A program made the translations under genes and the position numbers. A DNA stretch of 19,627 bases, from assembly GCA_028700795.1 (NCBI GenBank), contig JAQVRY010000021.1:1-19627 (forward strand). Direction: 5' to 3'. The DNA is from Tissierellia bacterium (GTDB lineage Bacteria; Bacillota; Clostridia; Tissierellales; Sedimentibacteraceae). How positions within the stretch are numbered: position 1 is the stretch's first letter; every line of letters begins with the position of its first letter. Shown here piece by piece: positions 1 to 9,353 of this stretch. A model generated the notes under the pieces. The model saw only the letters and a list, made by a program, of their open reading frames with translations. It did no database searches and was not told where the DNA came from.

Positions 1-891
1 AATTTCGCCGTAAGCTTTGATTTTAATCATGAAAAAACTAAAATTATTTTAAATGGTTTTAACCGCTTTGAACGAAATGATAATAATATCAGAATTGCCT
101 CCGGTGTAAGAGAAGAAGAGACAATGGAAATCTACGTATTAGGTGAAGATATTAGTTTTGCTGTTAAAGGTTATACAAGCGGAAATCTTGAGGAAGAAAC
201 CGATAAATTTGAATATGAAATAATAACAGAAGAAATAGATGTAGAAACATTCTTGAAAAATTATGCGGGTTATTATTTGAATAAATATGCCGAAAACCAT
301 GAGAAGATGACAAAGGGACGAATATCAGAAATCCAGCTGTATAACCTTTACGCAGAATCTTTGGATATATACTTAGATAGGAATTTAGGAGTTTGTACGG
401 AAGGGGATATTATGTCTGAAACCTGGGCGACACGTATAATTACATTAGTATATTCTGTGAATTTTCCTCAGAATTCTAAAAAGGAAATAAGTGTGAGCTA
501 CAAAACGAAAGGAACAATGGATAGACGGGAAACGGTAGAACCTCAATTTACATATGATTATATTTTAAATCCGGCAAGCAATTGGAAGGGATTTAAAAAT
601 TTAAATATTAAAATTATAACTCCGGAAGAAGCTCCTTATATTGTAAACAGCAACATTGAATTAAATAAAGAGGATAATAATGTTTATACCGCTTATTCAG
701 AAGAATTACCGGAGGAAGACTTTTTCTTTACACTTTATTCAAAGGAAAAAATTACATTATTAGACAGAACTGAAGGATATTTAAACAGAACTTTCGGTTA
801 TTTCACACCTATAGTAATAGGTTTTGTATTTTTAATTACTATTATTGTTATTTTTGTTGTTGTTAAAAACAAGGAAAAGAATAAACAATAA
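1..891 (+). CDS. C-terminal part of a membrane-anchored extracellular protein (5' end outside the window)
   Basis: The reading frame is open from the first base, so the gene is cut by the window edge; 296 residues are visible. The first internal ATG, at 124, has no ribosome-binding site and lies inside the continuous frame, so it is not the start. Most of the visible chain is hydrophilic and rich in beta-type sequence. It ends with one strongly hydrophobic segment (about residues 264-288, with FTPIVIGFVF at its start) and a short basic tail, KNKEKNKQ. This is the layout of an extracellular domain anchored by a C-terminal transmembrane helix with the tail in the cytoplasm. I do not recognise the family with confidence. 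The next gene starts 95 bases later in the same direction and is also for a secreted protein, so this may be the start of the surface-protein run. Confidence 0.8.
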   Translation, partial: NFAVSFDFNHEKTKIILNGFNRFERNDNNIRIASGVREEETMEIYVLGEDISFAVKGYTSGNLEEETDKFEYEIITEEIDVETFLKNYAGYYLNKYAENHEKMTKGRISEIQLYNLYAESLDIYLDRNLGVCTEGDIMSETWATRIITLVYSVNFPQNSKKEISVSYKTKGTMDRRETVEPQFTYDYILNPASNWKGFKNLNIKIITPEEAPYIVNSNIELNKEDNNVYTAYSEELPEEDFFFTLYSKEKITLLDRTEGYLNRTFGYFTPIVIGFVFLITIIVIFVVVKNKEKNKQ

Positions 892-986
892 ACAAGAGGG
901 TACCTTAAGGACTGTATGAAACGTTTTATGATAGTATCTATATTAAGTTATTACTGAATAAGGTTAAATTGAAAGGTGATGAAGGA

Positions 987-2705
987 ATGAATAAAAGAGT
1001 TTTTAGTATAATAATGATAATCTTTATATTTATCATGGCAAGTGTGTCCCCTGCTTATGCAGCTAATAGATTAACCACTGTCGCAGTGACGCTACCGACG
1101 TTTAAAGTTGTTCTTAATAATACGAATGTGGATAATCGTTACAGTAAATATCCCTTAATAGTATATAAGGATATTACCTATTTCCCTATGACATACAGTG
1201 ATTGCAGATTTTTGGGATTGGAAACCAAATGGAAGGGAAATCAAGAAGGGTTATCAATAGAAGCATCAGATATAACGGCTGCTTATAGTCCCTATAGAAC
1301 CGAGGTTAAAAATGGAAGCAGCTATAAAGCAACAATTCCCACATTCCCGATAAAGATAAACGGCAAGCTAATCGATAACAGTAAGGAAAAATATCCGATT
1401 TTGATATTCCGTGACATTACATATTTTCCAATTACCTGGCAGTTTGCTGTTGATGAGTTTGGCTGGGATTACAGCTTTGATTCAAATAAAGGACTGGCTA
1501 TCAATTCCCATAACATCCATTTGCTACAGAGTGAACTCCCAAATGATAGGGCAAAGGATATGGAAGTGGTGGCAATAGCAGATGGATTTGTATATTATGC
1601 AGGCACAAATGGACGAATTATGCAATCGGAAATTCGTCCTTCAAATAATGCAGATTCCAATAATGGCATAATTGCACCTCCAACAAGCAAGGTTGTATAT
1701 CAACTTCCTTTTAACAGCCTAAGTGATGGAAAATCATATGTCTTGCCTCGGTTATATGCTGAAGATGGAAAGTGTTATCTTACATATTATAATGGAGGGG
1801 CGACGATGGGTACTGAATATTTGATTCGTTTTGATGGCGATAAAGCAACGTTAATTAATGATACAAGAAACATACAGAAAACCTTTGGAGACAAAGAGTT
1901 CCTATGGTGGGCAGGACATACACCGGCTCCGGGGAATTTATATGTGAAAACCGTAGACACAATTGATTCTGCCGATTCAACCTATCCCGGATATAAAAAA
2001 ATAGGAAATCCTAATTACCTTTATGGTTGGAACTGGAGTATAAATGAAATAGACGGCAGCCAAGGCGGAGCAGGGTCGAGGGACTGCTATCTTATAGGCG
2101 ATTATTTATATATTATGGCATTTGATAAAAGAGCGGCTGATGATTTTTTTGAAAATGGCGGCATCAAACCTACAACCGGCTTGTATCGGGTGAATATTGA
2201 GACCAATGAAACGATAAGAATAAGCGACCAAGAAGTTACAGGGTTTAAAGTTGAAGGAGATTATATTTATTATCACAATGGTTATGTCGAACTCTTCAAG
2301 TACAAAATATCGGAAGAGAAGGAATATCCAATAAAGACAAAACTTGAGAGAGGCAATAATTTTATTGAGAATTTTGAAGTCCTTGGAGGCCATATATATT
2401 TTGAGAGTGGAAAGGATCATGGATTATATAATTCAAATTATGTGCCTTTAGGACATGGTGTACAAGAATTGAAGCTGACAGGGTCTAACAAGGAATATGT
2501 TGCTTGTACACTCTCGGGAAACAATGAGTTGCCGGATAGAATTATTATCTACGATAATACCGGTAAAGAGGTATTTAGATCTTCGGATGATTCATATGCA
2601 CTAACAGTTGAAGGAAACAAAGTATATTATTTCAATAAAAGCACCAATACAATATGTATAGGAGACCTAAGCGGCGCTTTAAAAGGAGGAGAAGGTCAAT
2701 GGTAA
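987..2705 (+). CDS. Secreted protein with two stalk-like (copper amine oxidase N-terminal-like) domains and a propeller-like body
   Basis: The ATG at 987 is chosen because AAAGGTGA lies about 7 bases upstream; a TTG in frame at 969 has no such site. The 572-residue product starts with a signal peptide (basic MNKR, a hydrophobic core, cleavage expected after AYA near residue 26). Two similar units follow, about residues 36-90 and 117-173. They share a pattern of TFxxxxNxxxxDN, KYPxxxxxDITYFP and a W/GW-containing end, which resembles the copper amine oxidase N-terminal or stalk domain common in clostridial surface proteins. The remaining 400 residues contain repeated short strands with aromatic ends (for example YIYYHNG, KVYYFNK), consistent with a DUF5050-type beta-propeller. 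No catalytic motif is seen. The stop codon overlaps the next start (ATGGTAA), so the two genes are probably translationally coupled. The family calls are from memory of domain patterns. Confidence 0.85.
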   Translation: MNKRVFSIIMIIFIFIMASVSPAYAANRLTTVAVTLPTFKVVLNNTNVDNRYSKYPLIVYKDITYFPMTYSDCRFLGLETKWKGNQEGLSIEASDITAAYSPYRTEVKNGSSYKATIPTFPIKINGKLIDNSKEKYPILIFRDITYFPITWQFAVDEFGWDYSFDSNKGLAINSHNIHLLQSELPNDRAKDMEVVAIADGFVYYAGTNGRIMQSEIRPSNNADSNNGIIAPPTSKVVYQLPFNSLSDGKSYVLPRLYAEDGKCYLTYYNGGATMGTEYLIRFDGDKATLINDTRNIQKTFGDKEFLWWAGHTPAPGNLYVKTVDTIDSADSTYPGYKKIGNPNYLYGWNWSINEIDGSQGGAGSRDCYLIGDYLYIMAFDKRAADDFFENGGIKPTTGLYRVNIETNETIRISDQEVTGFKVEGDYIYYHNGYVELFKYKISEEKEYPIKTKLERGNNFIENFEVLGGHIYFESGKDHGLYNSNYVPLGHGVQELKLTGSNKEYVACTLSGNNELPDRIIIYDNTGKEVFRSSDDSYALTVEGNKVYYFNKSTNTICIGDLSGALKGGEGQW

Positions 2706-5152
2706 AAAGAAATTATTTTTATAAAACGTTAATAGTCGCAACCGTTTTAATTTTCATATTTTCACTATACAATATTGTAAGTGGAGTGGAATTTAATGAC
2801 GATATTCAAAAGGTTGAATTAAATTACTATTACTATGATGGCTTGGGGGAAGATAAAATTGTACAGAGTATCAAAGACGGAAGCTGGCATATTTTAAAAC
2901 CTGATGGAAGTTTAATTAATCTCAAAGGCAACTATTTAGCCTTTGCCGGGATAGAAGGGGAAAACCTTAATTTCGATGATGATTATTATCGTTTCGTAAT
3001 TGGCAATGAAAGTTATGATATTGATTATTCTACTCGATTTATATACGTGGATAAAAATGGTATGGAATGTTTTGTGGAGGGATATAAATATGTTGATCCC
3101 ACAAAAGGAGAAAATTATTTTATCTTAAGAAATATAAAGGGTGATGGTTATGAGACAGGCTTATATCATAAATATAACAAAACAGTGGTTATTCCCGCAG
3201 TTTATGATACTTTGAATTATATAAGTGATGAAAGGATAGCAGCAGGCAAAAACGATAAATATGGATTAATCAACATTAAACAGGAAGAAATAATACCATT
3301 TGAATATGATAATCTTGATTACATAAATGATAACTTCATAATTGCTGTTAATGAAGATGAAAAATATGGAGTAATCAATATAAATAATGAAGTGGTATTA
3401 TCATTTGAATATGACGAAATATCTTATGTATATAAAACAAATGACTGTTTTAAAATTTCTAAAAACAATAAATTTGGTTTGGTGGATATTACTGATGCAG
3501 AAATAGTAGTTCCCCTAAAATATGATAATATCGAATATTATCCCAATGATATGGCAGTAGCCTTATTAGATGAGCAGTCCGGAGTAATAGATATAAATGA
3601 CAAAGAAGTTGTGCCCTTTATATATGATGGCATAATATACTATGAAGAAGGATTTACAGTTTACAAGGATGATTTAGCAGGTTTTATAAATAGGGAAGGA
3701 AAGGTAATATTACCTGTTGAATATTATGATATTTCAGATGTCAAAGATGGCTATATTACTGTAGTTGATAATGAAAACCTTAATTCTGCAGTATATGATA
3801 TTAAAGGCAACGAAATTGTACCTCCAATATATGATTATATGGATTATCATGCTACAGACAAATATATGATTGTGAATAATGGATCTTATGCTGATTTTGT
3901 TGATAAAGAAACCGGAAATGGAATTTTGGATAATGATATACATTATCCGGGTATAGAATACATAAATGATAAATATTATGCAGGCGGAAGCAGATATAGC
4001 TTTGCTATTGTTAATTTCTCAGGTCAGAGGTTAACAAGGGAGAATTACAACAATATTTCAATTATAAACATTGATGGCGAGGAGCTAATAGCAGCCAAAT
4101 ATAATACTGAAAGGTTTAATACTCACTTTGATTATTTCAAACAAACAAAAGGGCCCTCATCATGGGCTGTGGATGAGGTTAGCAAAGCCATAGAAAGTAA
4201 TTTAGTTCCATTTGAATACCAGTCAGCATTTACTTTTAATATAAAAAGAAATGAATTTTGTACCATAATGGTAGAATTTTTGGAAGAGTATTATGACATT
4301 TCAAGGGAAGAAATTATTAAGGATAAGAATATAGATGTGACCAATCAGGCCTTTGTTGATGGAATTAATGAAGATATAGCTATCTGCCTCCACTTAGGTA
4401 TAGTTAAGGGAAGGGGCAACGGTATATTTGACGGAGAAAGTAAAATTACAAGAGAAGAAGCGGCTGTTATGCTGACTAATTTGGCGAAATATTTAGGATT
4501 GAATACTGATGCATATGAAGCAAAATTAAATGATAAAAAAGAAGTATCAGAATGGGCGATGGATGCAGTGAACTTTGTACTAAAAAACAAATTCATGCAA
4601 GGTGTCGGCAATGATATGTTCTCTCCTAAATCAAATATAACAAGAGAACAAACCTATATTATTATTTATAGAATACTTAATGAAACTGAATTTTATTCTT
4701 TATTTGATAAAGCGAGCGAAGCATGGGGCTGGTTTTATGTTGGAACTATGCCTTTGAAAGGAACACAGGGATTGCCTATTGTTGGAATTGATACCGAATC
4801 AGGAATATGTTTCGAAGTGGATTATGAAGGTATCGAAACTTTAGAAGATTTGGAGAACTATTTAAAAACAATATTTTCTGATGAAAAAGTTGAGGGCATG
4901 CTAAAATCCGGCAGATACTTTGACGTGGACGGCAAATTGTGTGCCTATGATATGGCCAGAGGTACTAATCATAGTTATGGCAAAATAGCGGAAGTAAATA
5001 AGAATATTATAAGTGAAAATAAAATCGAGTATACTGTTTCAGTTGAAAAATTAGATTATAACTATGAATTGGAAGGATATGAAGAATTCACATTTGTTAC
5101 TGAAAAAAGCGGTGATTTCCGGGTGTTTTCAGAATTCCCTGCATGGTGGTAA
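2699..5152 (+). CDS. Membrane/wall protein with WG repeats, SLH domains and a C-terminal IseA-like domain
   Basis: The start at 2699 follows AAGGAGGAGAAGG and overlaps the previous stop by 7 bases. An earlier in-frame ATG at 2654 lies within the upstream gene and would give an arginine-rich extension. The 817-residue product has an N-terminal hydrophobic segment at about residues 8-28. About seven WG-type repeats of 34-36 residues follow (about 148-385), each with a [YF]G(L/V)(I/V)(N/D) turn, a (V/I)(V/I)P strand and an (E/I)YD ending. SLH-like units lie at about 489-537 (weak), 548-601 and 615-663; the last two carry the GxGNxxFxxxxxITREE/Q pattern. The C-terminal ~145 residues (AWGWFYVGTMPL ... 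FPAWW) resemble IseA, which inhibits DL-endopeptidases of the NlpC/P60 type in Bacillus. SLH domains normally bind wall polymers, so the protein is probably held at the cell surface. The IseA assignment is from recalled family patterns and is less certain than the WG and SLH calls. Confidence 0.87.
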   Translation: MVKRNYFYKTLIVATVLIFIFSLYNIVSGVEFNDDIQKVELNYYYYDGLGEDKIVQSIKDGSWHILKPDGSLINLKGNYLAFAGIEGENLNFDDDYYRFVIGNESYDIDYSTRFIYVDKNGMECFVEGYKYVDPTKGENYFILRNIKGDGYETGLYHKYNKTVVIPAVYDTLNYISDERIAAGKNDKYGLINIKQEEIIPFEYDNLDYINDNFIIAVNEDEKYGVININNEVVLSFEYDEISYVYKTNDCFKISKNNKFGLVDITDAEIVVPLKYDNIEYYPNDMAVALLDEQSGVIDINDKEVVPFIYDGIIYYEEGFTVYKDDLAGFINREGKVILPVEYYDISDVKDGYITVVDNENLNSAVYDIKGNEIVPPIYDYMDYHATDKYMIVNNGSYADFVDKETGNGILDNDIHYPGIEYINDKYYAGGSRYSFAIVNFSGQRLTRENYNNISIINIDGEELIAAKYNTERFNTHFDYFKQTKGPSSWAVDEVSKAIESNLVPFEYQSAFTFNIKRNEFCTIMVEFLEEYYDISREEIIKDKNIDVTNQAFVDGINEDIAICLHLGIVKGRGNGIFDGESKITREEAAVMLTNLAKYLGLNTDAYEAKLNDKKEVSEWAMDAVNFVLKNKFMQGVGNDMFSPKSNITREQTYIIIYRILNETEFYSLFDKASEAWGWFYVGTMPLKGTQGLPIVGIDTESGICFEVDYEGIETLEDLENYLKTIFSDEKVEGMLKSGRYFDVDGKLCAYDMARGTNHSYGKIAEVNKNIISENKIEYTVSVEKLDYNYELEGYEEFTFVTEKSGDFRVFSEFPAWW

Positions 5153-5210
5153 AACCTAAGGGATGGCAAAGGCAATGAACTTTGGAGTAAGTATATATAT
5201 GGAGAAAAGA

Positions 5211-7472
5211 ATGAAAATTAAAGTGTTGTTATTTTTAATATTTTCAATGATATTATTAAGTTCTTGTTCAGCTGAGACGGAAGAAAAATTAAATGGTATA
5301 AAAGATTCCGAAATCACAGAAATAGAAAAAATTAATAATAATAACGAAAATCCTGAAGAAGAAATTCTTAATAATAAAGAACATGATGAAATCATAGAGC
5401 AAATTGTTAATGATATAAGAATGGAATCAGGAGTAACAGAAGATATTGAATTATCAGACATTAAAAGAATACATGATACTTATTATGTTGTTGTCAAAGT
5501 AAACAAGCCTGATTTAACTGACCAATATTATATGTTATGGAAATATAATAATACTGCTAAAGAAATGTTATTGAAGGGAAATATTATTGAAATAGCAGCA
5601 AAAGATAATTACTATTATGTTAATTACCTTGAAGATTCAGGTGATAAATATAGAATCATTAAGTATAATCATAATGATGAAAGTTATGAAAAGATAATAT
5701 ATGAGGGAAGCTCACTAAAATTCAGTTTTAGTCCCAATAATGAATATATGTTTATAGAAGCCCATAATCAAGTAGATAATACTGAAATAATAGTGCTTGA
5801 TGAAGATTATGGAATTCTTTTTAAAAGTTCAATATACAATAATGGTGAAAATGTATACGACCATCACCCTGTAGAAATAAAATTTATCAAATGGTCAAAA
5901 GATAATACAAAGCTTTGGGTTGCAACAGGTTGGAATGCTTATGTAATGACATTTCACTTGATAGATATTGAAAATTCAACTTTAAAAACATATTATACCG
6001 GTGAAAACTATGGTATAACTGAAATTGATTTAAACCCGAATAATGGCTCCATTGCTTACAGCACAAAGCCGGAATTTTATGAAAGCGGCTCATATGATGA
6101 ATTTATGCAAAATCAAACACCAATATATTTGTATTTTCTAAACTTATATACCGGTGAAAAGGTTGAAATAGCAAAATCAATAACCATGGGTTTTAGACCT
6201 AAGTGGATAAATAATAAAGAAATTGAATATAACAACCCTGATAGTTTTATGAGATTAACTTTTAATATTGATGATTATTATTTAAATAATGAAGACAATC
6301 CTGAAAAAGAAGAGATATGGCAGGATGTGGAAGGTACAACGCCTTATGTAAATGATAATGAGGGTAATTGGTATTATAATGAAACTACATACAAAATAAA
6401 ACTTAAAATACCATCTATATATTATCAGGATTCTCCTGGGGTTTATTTTTACCAGAGAGAAGATAATAAAGGTTGTTATATATCATTGCTAAATTTCATA
6501 TACGAATCAGATAAAAATATTTCTTTTATTAAAAACGTAGAGAAGATATACCCTCTAAATAATTATTATGTAAATGAAGACATATTTGTTAATGGAAAAA
6601 TTGAAGAAGGTGTTAGTGACAATGGTTATAAATATGCTTATTTTACGGTAGATGAAGTTTCGGAGGGCTCACTTATCAGGATTATATCGTATATATTTGT
6701 TCAATTAGATGATGATGTAATATGCAAATTAGAATATAGATTATTTTATGATGATTTTGATAAGTTTGATGCTAAAGTAATAATTAATTCTATTACACAT
6801 ACATTGACGACCGGTCCTTGGAAAGATGAATTTTTAGATGTCCATGACCTATCTTCGGATACAGCAAAACAAGTTAATTTTAAAGTGCCATATTTCTATG
6901 TTAAAAATTATCGTGGAGTAAAATATTATGAGTCGAAGGAAAAGGAAGGCTTCTTTTGCTATATACATTACTGGATAGATGATAAAGAAGAATTGTTAGT
7001 TCATATCAATGATGGTAAAACGGCAATTGAATATATGGGAAACATAACGGAAGGTTATACGAAGAATGGATATAAATATTCATATTATGTAGAAGAGAAA
7101 GAAAAATACTATCATAATCCTGAAACAAATATGTCTGAAGACATTTTAGTTCTAATAACAAATATATCTGTTAGATTAGATGAAAATTCTGTATTAAAAA
7201 TGGACTATGAATTAACAGAAAAAGATTACAGCTTATTTGATATAAATGAAGTATTGGATAGTATTAATATAGCTCCTGAAACCTTTATGGTGACACTGGA
7301 CCATTATTCCTTGTTCATAAGTAATACCACGGATTTCTATTCAACAAAACCTGCAAAGATAGATGAAGTTACATTTAAAATAGAATATTATGACAATTCA
7401 AAAGGTGAGAATTTCGAAGATGTATTTAAGTGGGACGGTAAGGAATTTTTTAAGAAGGATGGGTTTGAATGA
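5211..7472 (+). CDS. Large lipoprotein with a duplicated C-terminal domain, function unknown
   Basis: The ATG at 5211 is preferred: GGAG lies 6 bases upstream and the chain then begins as a standard lipoprotein signal (MKIKVLL..., lipobox LLSSC, Cys19). In-frame ATGs at 5163 and 5199 would only add an unlikely extension. The mature 735-residue chain has an acidic, asparagine-rich linker (about 20-65). A middle region (about 70-370) with strand-rich WSxDNxKLW and SPNNEYMFIE motifs is suggestive of a WD40/TolB-like propeller. Two copies of a ~145-residue domain follow (about 393-535 and 551-700). The copies share a (K/N)xKxPxxYxxxxxGVxxY start, a central IxEGxxxNGYKYxY motif and a (Y/I)xxVxLD(D/E) strand. 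I do not recognise this domain. The gene sits 58 bases after the WG/SLH/IseA gene and 67 before the DUF4932 gene, so it is likely part of the same envelope cluster. Confidence 0.85.
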   Translation: MKIKVLLFLIFSMILLSSCSAETEEKLNGIKDSEITEIEKINNNNENPEEEILNNKEHDEIIEQIVNDIRMESGVTEDIELSDIKRIHDTYYVVVKVNKPDLTDQYYMLWKYNNTAKEMLLKGNIIEIAAKDNYYYVNYLEDSGDKYRIIKYNHNDESYEKIIYEGSSLKFSFSPNNEYMFIEAHNQVDNTEIIVLDEDYGILFKSSIYNNGENVYDHHPVEIKFIKWSKDNTKLWVATGWNAYVMTFHLIDIENSTLKTYYTGENYGITEIDLNPNNGSIAYSTKPEFYESGSYDEFMQNQTPIYLYFLNLYTGEKVEIAKSITMGFRPKWINNKEIEYNNPDSFMRLTFNIDDYYLNNEDNPEKEEIWQDVEGTTPYVNDNEGNWYYNETTYKIKLKIPSIYYQDSPGVYFYQREDNKGCYISLLNFIYESDKNISFIKNVEKIYPLNNYYVNEDIFVNGKIEEGVSDNGYKYAYFTVDEVSEGSLIRIISYIFVQLDDDVICKLEYRLFYDDFDKFDAKVIINSITHTLTTGPWKDEFLDVHDLSSDTAKQVNFKVPYFYVKNYRGVKYYESKEKEGFFCYIHYWIDDKEELLVHINDGKTAIEYMGNITEGYTKNGYKYSYYVEEKEKYYHNPETNMSEDILVLITNISVRLDENSVLKMDYELTEKDYSLFDINEVLDSINIAPETFMVTLDHYSLFISNTTDFYSTKPAKIDEVTFKIEYYDNSKGENFEDVFKWDGKEFFKKDGFE

Positions 7473-7539
7473 AACCAAGTATAAACGTGAAAGTAAAGCA
7501 TATATGTTACACAAATTTGAAATCGAAAGGAACTATTTT

Positions 7540-9234
7540 ATGAAAAGAAAAATATTTTTATCTTCTCTTTTATTATTATTTATTTTTGCTATTTTTATTT
7601 ACTCTAACAAGCAAAATGACGTTTTTAAAAAATCCGAATTACATAGTAATATCAATTTAATTGAAGGAGTGAAAGAAAGCTTGGGAACGCTTAATATTAC
7701 TGTAGATCCTAAAATTGAATTACTTACTGCAGTTCAACAGCAAGCTGAATATGATGTTTTATCAAGATTTGATTTTGATTATAAAGAGGAAATGAATGAA
7801 TACTTTAATACATATAAAAATCATAAGGTTGTAAAAACCTTTAATAAATTAAGAATCAGGGGGTTTAGTTATGATGCACCTCCTAATGTTATGTTGTATC
7901 TTTCAAACAACCTGACTGTAGATGAAAACACAAAAATACCTGACAATTTAATTGCAAGGGCATCCGGAGAGAAAAAACTTTCAAGTTTTATTAATGAATT
8001 AAAAGATTTTAGTTATGAATCAGATTTTAATAAACTTTACGAACAAAATATTCCATTTTATCAAGCAATGATTGATAATGTATACGACAAGACTAAGGAT
8101 ATGGAATTAATCGATTCTTTAGATAGTTATTACGGAATGGAAGTCAACTCCTATAATTTAATCTTATCACCACTTCTTCATGCCGGAGGGTATGGTCCAA
8201 AAGTAGAGGCAGATAATGGATTGTACGATGTCTACGGTATAATAGGTCCCGATGGCATAATTAATAACGATGAAAGCGTAATACCGGATTACTCAAGTGA
8301 GGCAATTCTTTATATAGTATGGCATGAATTCAGTCATTCCTTTGTTAATCCTACAACTGAAAAGTTTATTGATGAGATTAGTATGTATGGTGATTTGTAT
8401 TCCAAGATAGAAAAACAAATGGAATCTCAGGCTTACACTAATTGGCAAACTTGCGTAAATGAACATATAGTACGAGCTATTACAGCAAGATTAATATATT
8501 TAAATCAGGGACAGTCTGCATATGACTCAACAATAGCAAAAGAAAGAGCAAATGGTTTTTATTATGTTCCTGCATTGTGTGATAGCTTTGCAAAGTATGA
8601 AGAAAACCGGGGTAAATATCCTACATTTGAAAGCTATTATCCTGAGCTTATAAATGTTTTTAAAGAACTCTCTGAGCAGGAATTAGGTGAAGAATTCTTT
8701 AAAATTGACTTTTTAGGTCCAATTAACGCTTCTTTCAATAATCTTGATTCAATTGATATCGCAATCATTATGCCAACAAATGAGAAAAATGCAGAAATTC
8801 AAGATGAAATTTATTTTTATGTGGAAAAAATAAAAGATAAGTTTTTTCCTAATGCTGAAATGATTAAGGATACAGAAGCTTTAAATCGGGATCTTGGTGA
8901 TTATACAATAATTGCATATGGTACCTTTGAAGGCAATACATGGCTACAGGAACATAAAGATAGTTTTCCCTTCAAAGTTGAGGAAGATAAGATAACTGCT
9001 GACAAAGTCTATGGGGATACCGGCATGATAATGATTAGTGCAATGCCAAATCCTCAGAACTATAAGAACCCTTTAGTAATTTATACTGCACAAGATTCGG
9101 AGGATATTATAGAAATAAACAATGTTTTCCATGGACCAACCGATTTTATTATTTCAAAGGATGGAGAAGAGTTATATTCTGGATTCTATGATAAAAATAA
9201 AGAAAATTGGAGTTTCCCTATGGTTGAACAATAA
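7540..9234 (+). CDS. DUF4932-type membrane-anchored or exported zinc hydrolase
   Basis: The start at 7540 has GAAAGGAA 7 bases upstream; the longer frame from 7390 overlaps the preceding gene and has no such site. The 564-residue product has a basic start (MKRK) and a hydrophobic segment to about residue 23 with no clear cleavage site, so it is probably an anchor. The region around residues 80-410 fits DUF4932. It contains HEFSH (His262, Glu263, His266), the zinc-binding pattern of gluzincin-type metallohydrolases, and an NEHIVRA motif 42 residues later whose Glu308 is a plausible third zinc ligand. The C-terminal ~160 residues look like a separate alpha/beta domain (IAIIMPTNEKN, YTIIAYGTF) with no motif I recognise. 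Peptidase activity is an inference from the motif. The spacing to its neighbours is short and all are co-directional. Confidence 0.85.
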   Translation: MKRKIFLSSLLLLFIFAIFIYSNKQNDVFKKSELHSNINLIEGVKESLGTLNITVDPKIELLTAVQQQAEYDVLSRFDFDYKEEMNEYFNTYKNHKVVKTFNKLRIRGFSYDAPPNVMLYLSNNLTVDENTKIPDNLIARASGEKKLSSFINELKDFSYESDFNKLYEQNIPFYQAMIDNVYDKTKDMELIDSLDSYYGMEVNSYNLILSPLLHAGGYGPKVEADNGLYDVYGIIGPDGIINNDESVIPDYSSEAILYIVWHEFSHSFVNPTTEKFIDEISMYGDLYSKIEKQMESQAYTNWQTCVNEHIVRAITARLIYLNQGQSAYDSTIAKERANGFYYVPALCDSFAKYEENRGKYPTFESYYPELINVFKELSEQELGEEFFKIDFLGPINASFNNLDSIDIAIIMPTNEKNAEIQDEIYFYVEKIKDKFFPNAEMIKDTEALNRDLGDYTIIAYGTFEGNTWLQEHKDSFPFKVEEDKITADKVYGDTGMIMISAMPNPQNYKNPLVIYTAQDSEDIIEINNVFHGPTDFIISKDGEELYSGFYDKNKENWSFPMVEQ

Positions 9235-9315
9235 TTATGGATATGGAGGTATTATTATTTTGACAATATTAAATTATTGTTAATCGATGAAAATATGTGA
9301 AATTAAAAAAATAGC

Positions 9316-9348
9316 ATTACTCTCTTACAAAGTAGTGAAAGGAGTAAT
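9316..9348 (+). promoter_or_regulatory. Hairpin covering the ribosome-binding site of the esterase-family gene
   Basis: The arms at 9316-9326 (ATTACTCTCTT) and 9338-9348 (AAAGGAGTAAT) can pair over 11 positions with one mismatch and one G-U wobble, leaving an 11-base loop. The right arm contains the AGGAG that serves the ATG at 9354, so folding would hide it. A 27-codon frame (9287-9370) runs through the hairpin and overlaps the gene start, but has no clear ribosome-binding site. A control role is an inference; the stem is AT-rich and may be weak. Confidence 0.35.
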
Positions 9349-9353
9349 AAACA

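Noticed and set aside
2106..2420. Minus-strand open frames inside the surface-protein genes
   Set aside because: They lie opposite well-supported + strand genes, have no ribosome-binding sites and show no domain patterns.
3139..3850. Repetitive stretch in the WG gene considered as a DNA-level tandem repeat
   Set aside because: The repetition is at protein level only; the DNA copies have diverged and do not form a nucleotide repeat or CRISPR array.
9238..9264. Eight-codon frame (MDMEVLLF) that could be a leader peptide for the Ere-family gene
   Set aside because: It has no ribosome-binding site of its own and is too far from the hairpin to influence it.
9260..9288. TTGACA as a -35 box for the Ere-family gene
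   Set aside because: No acceptable -10 hexamer is found at 16-18 bases, so I do not call a promoter.
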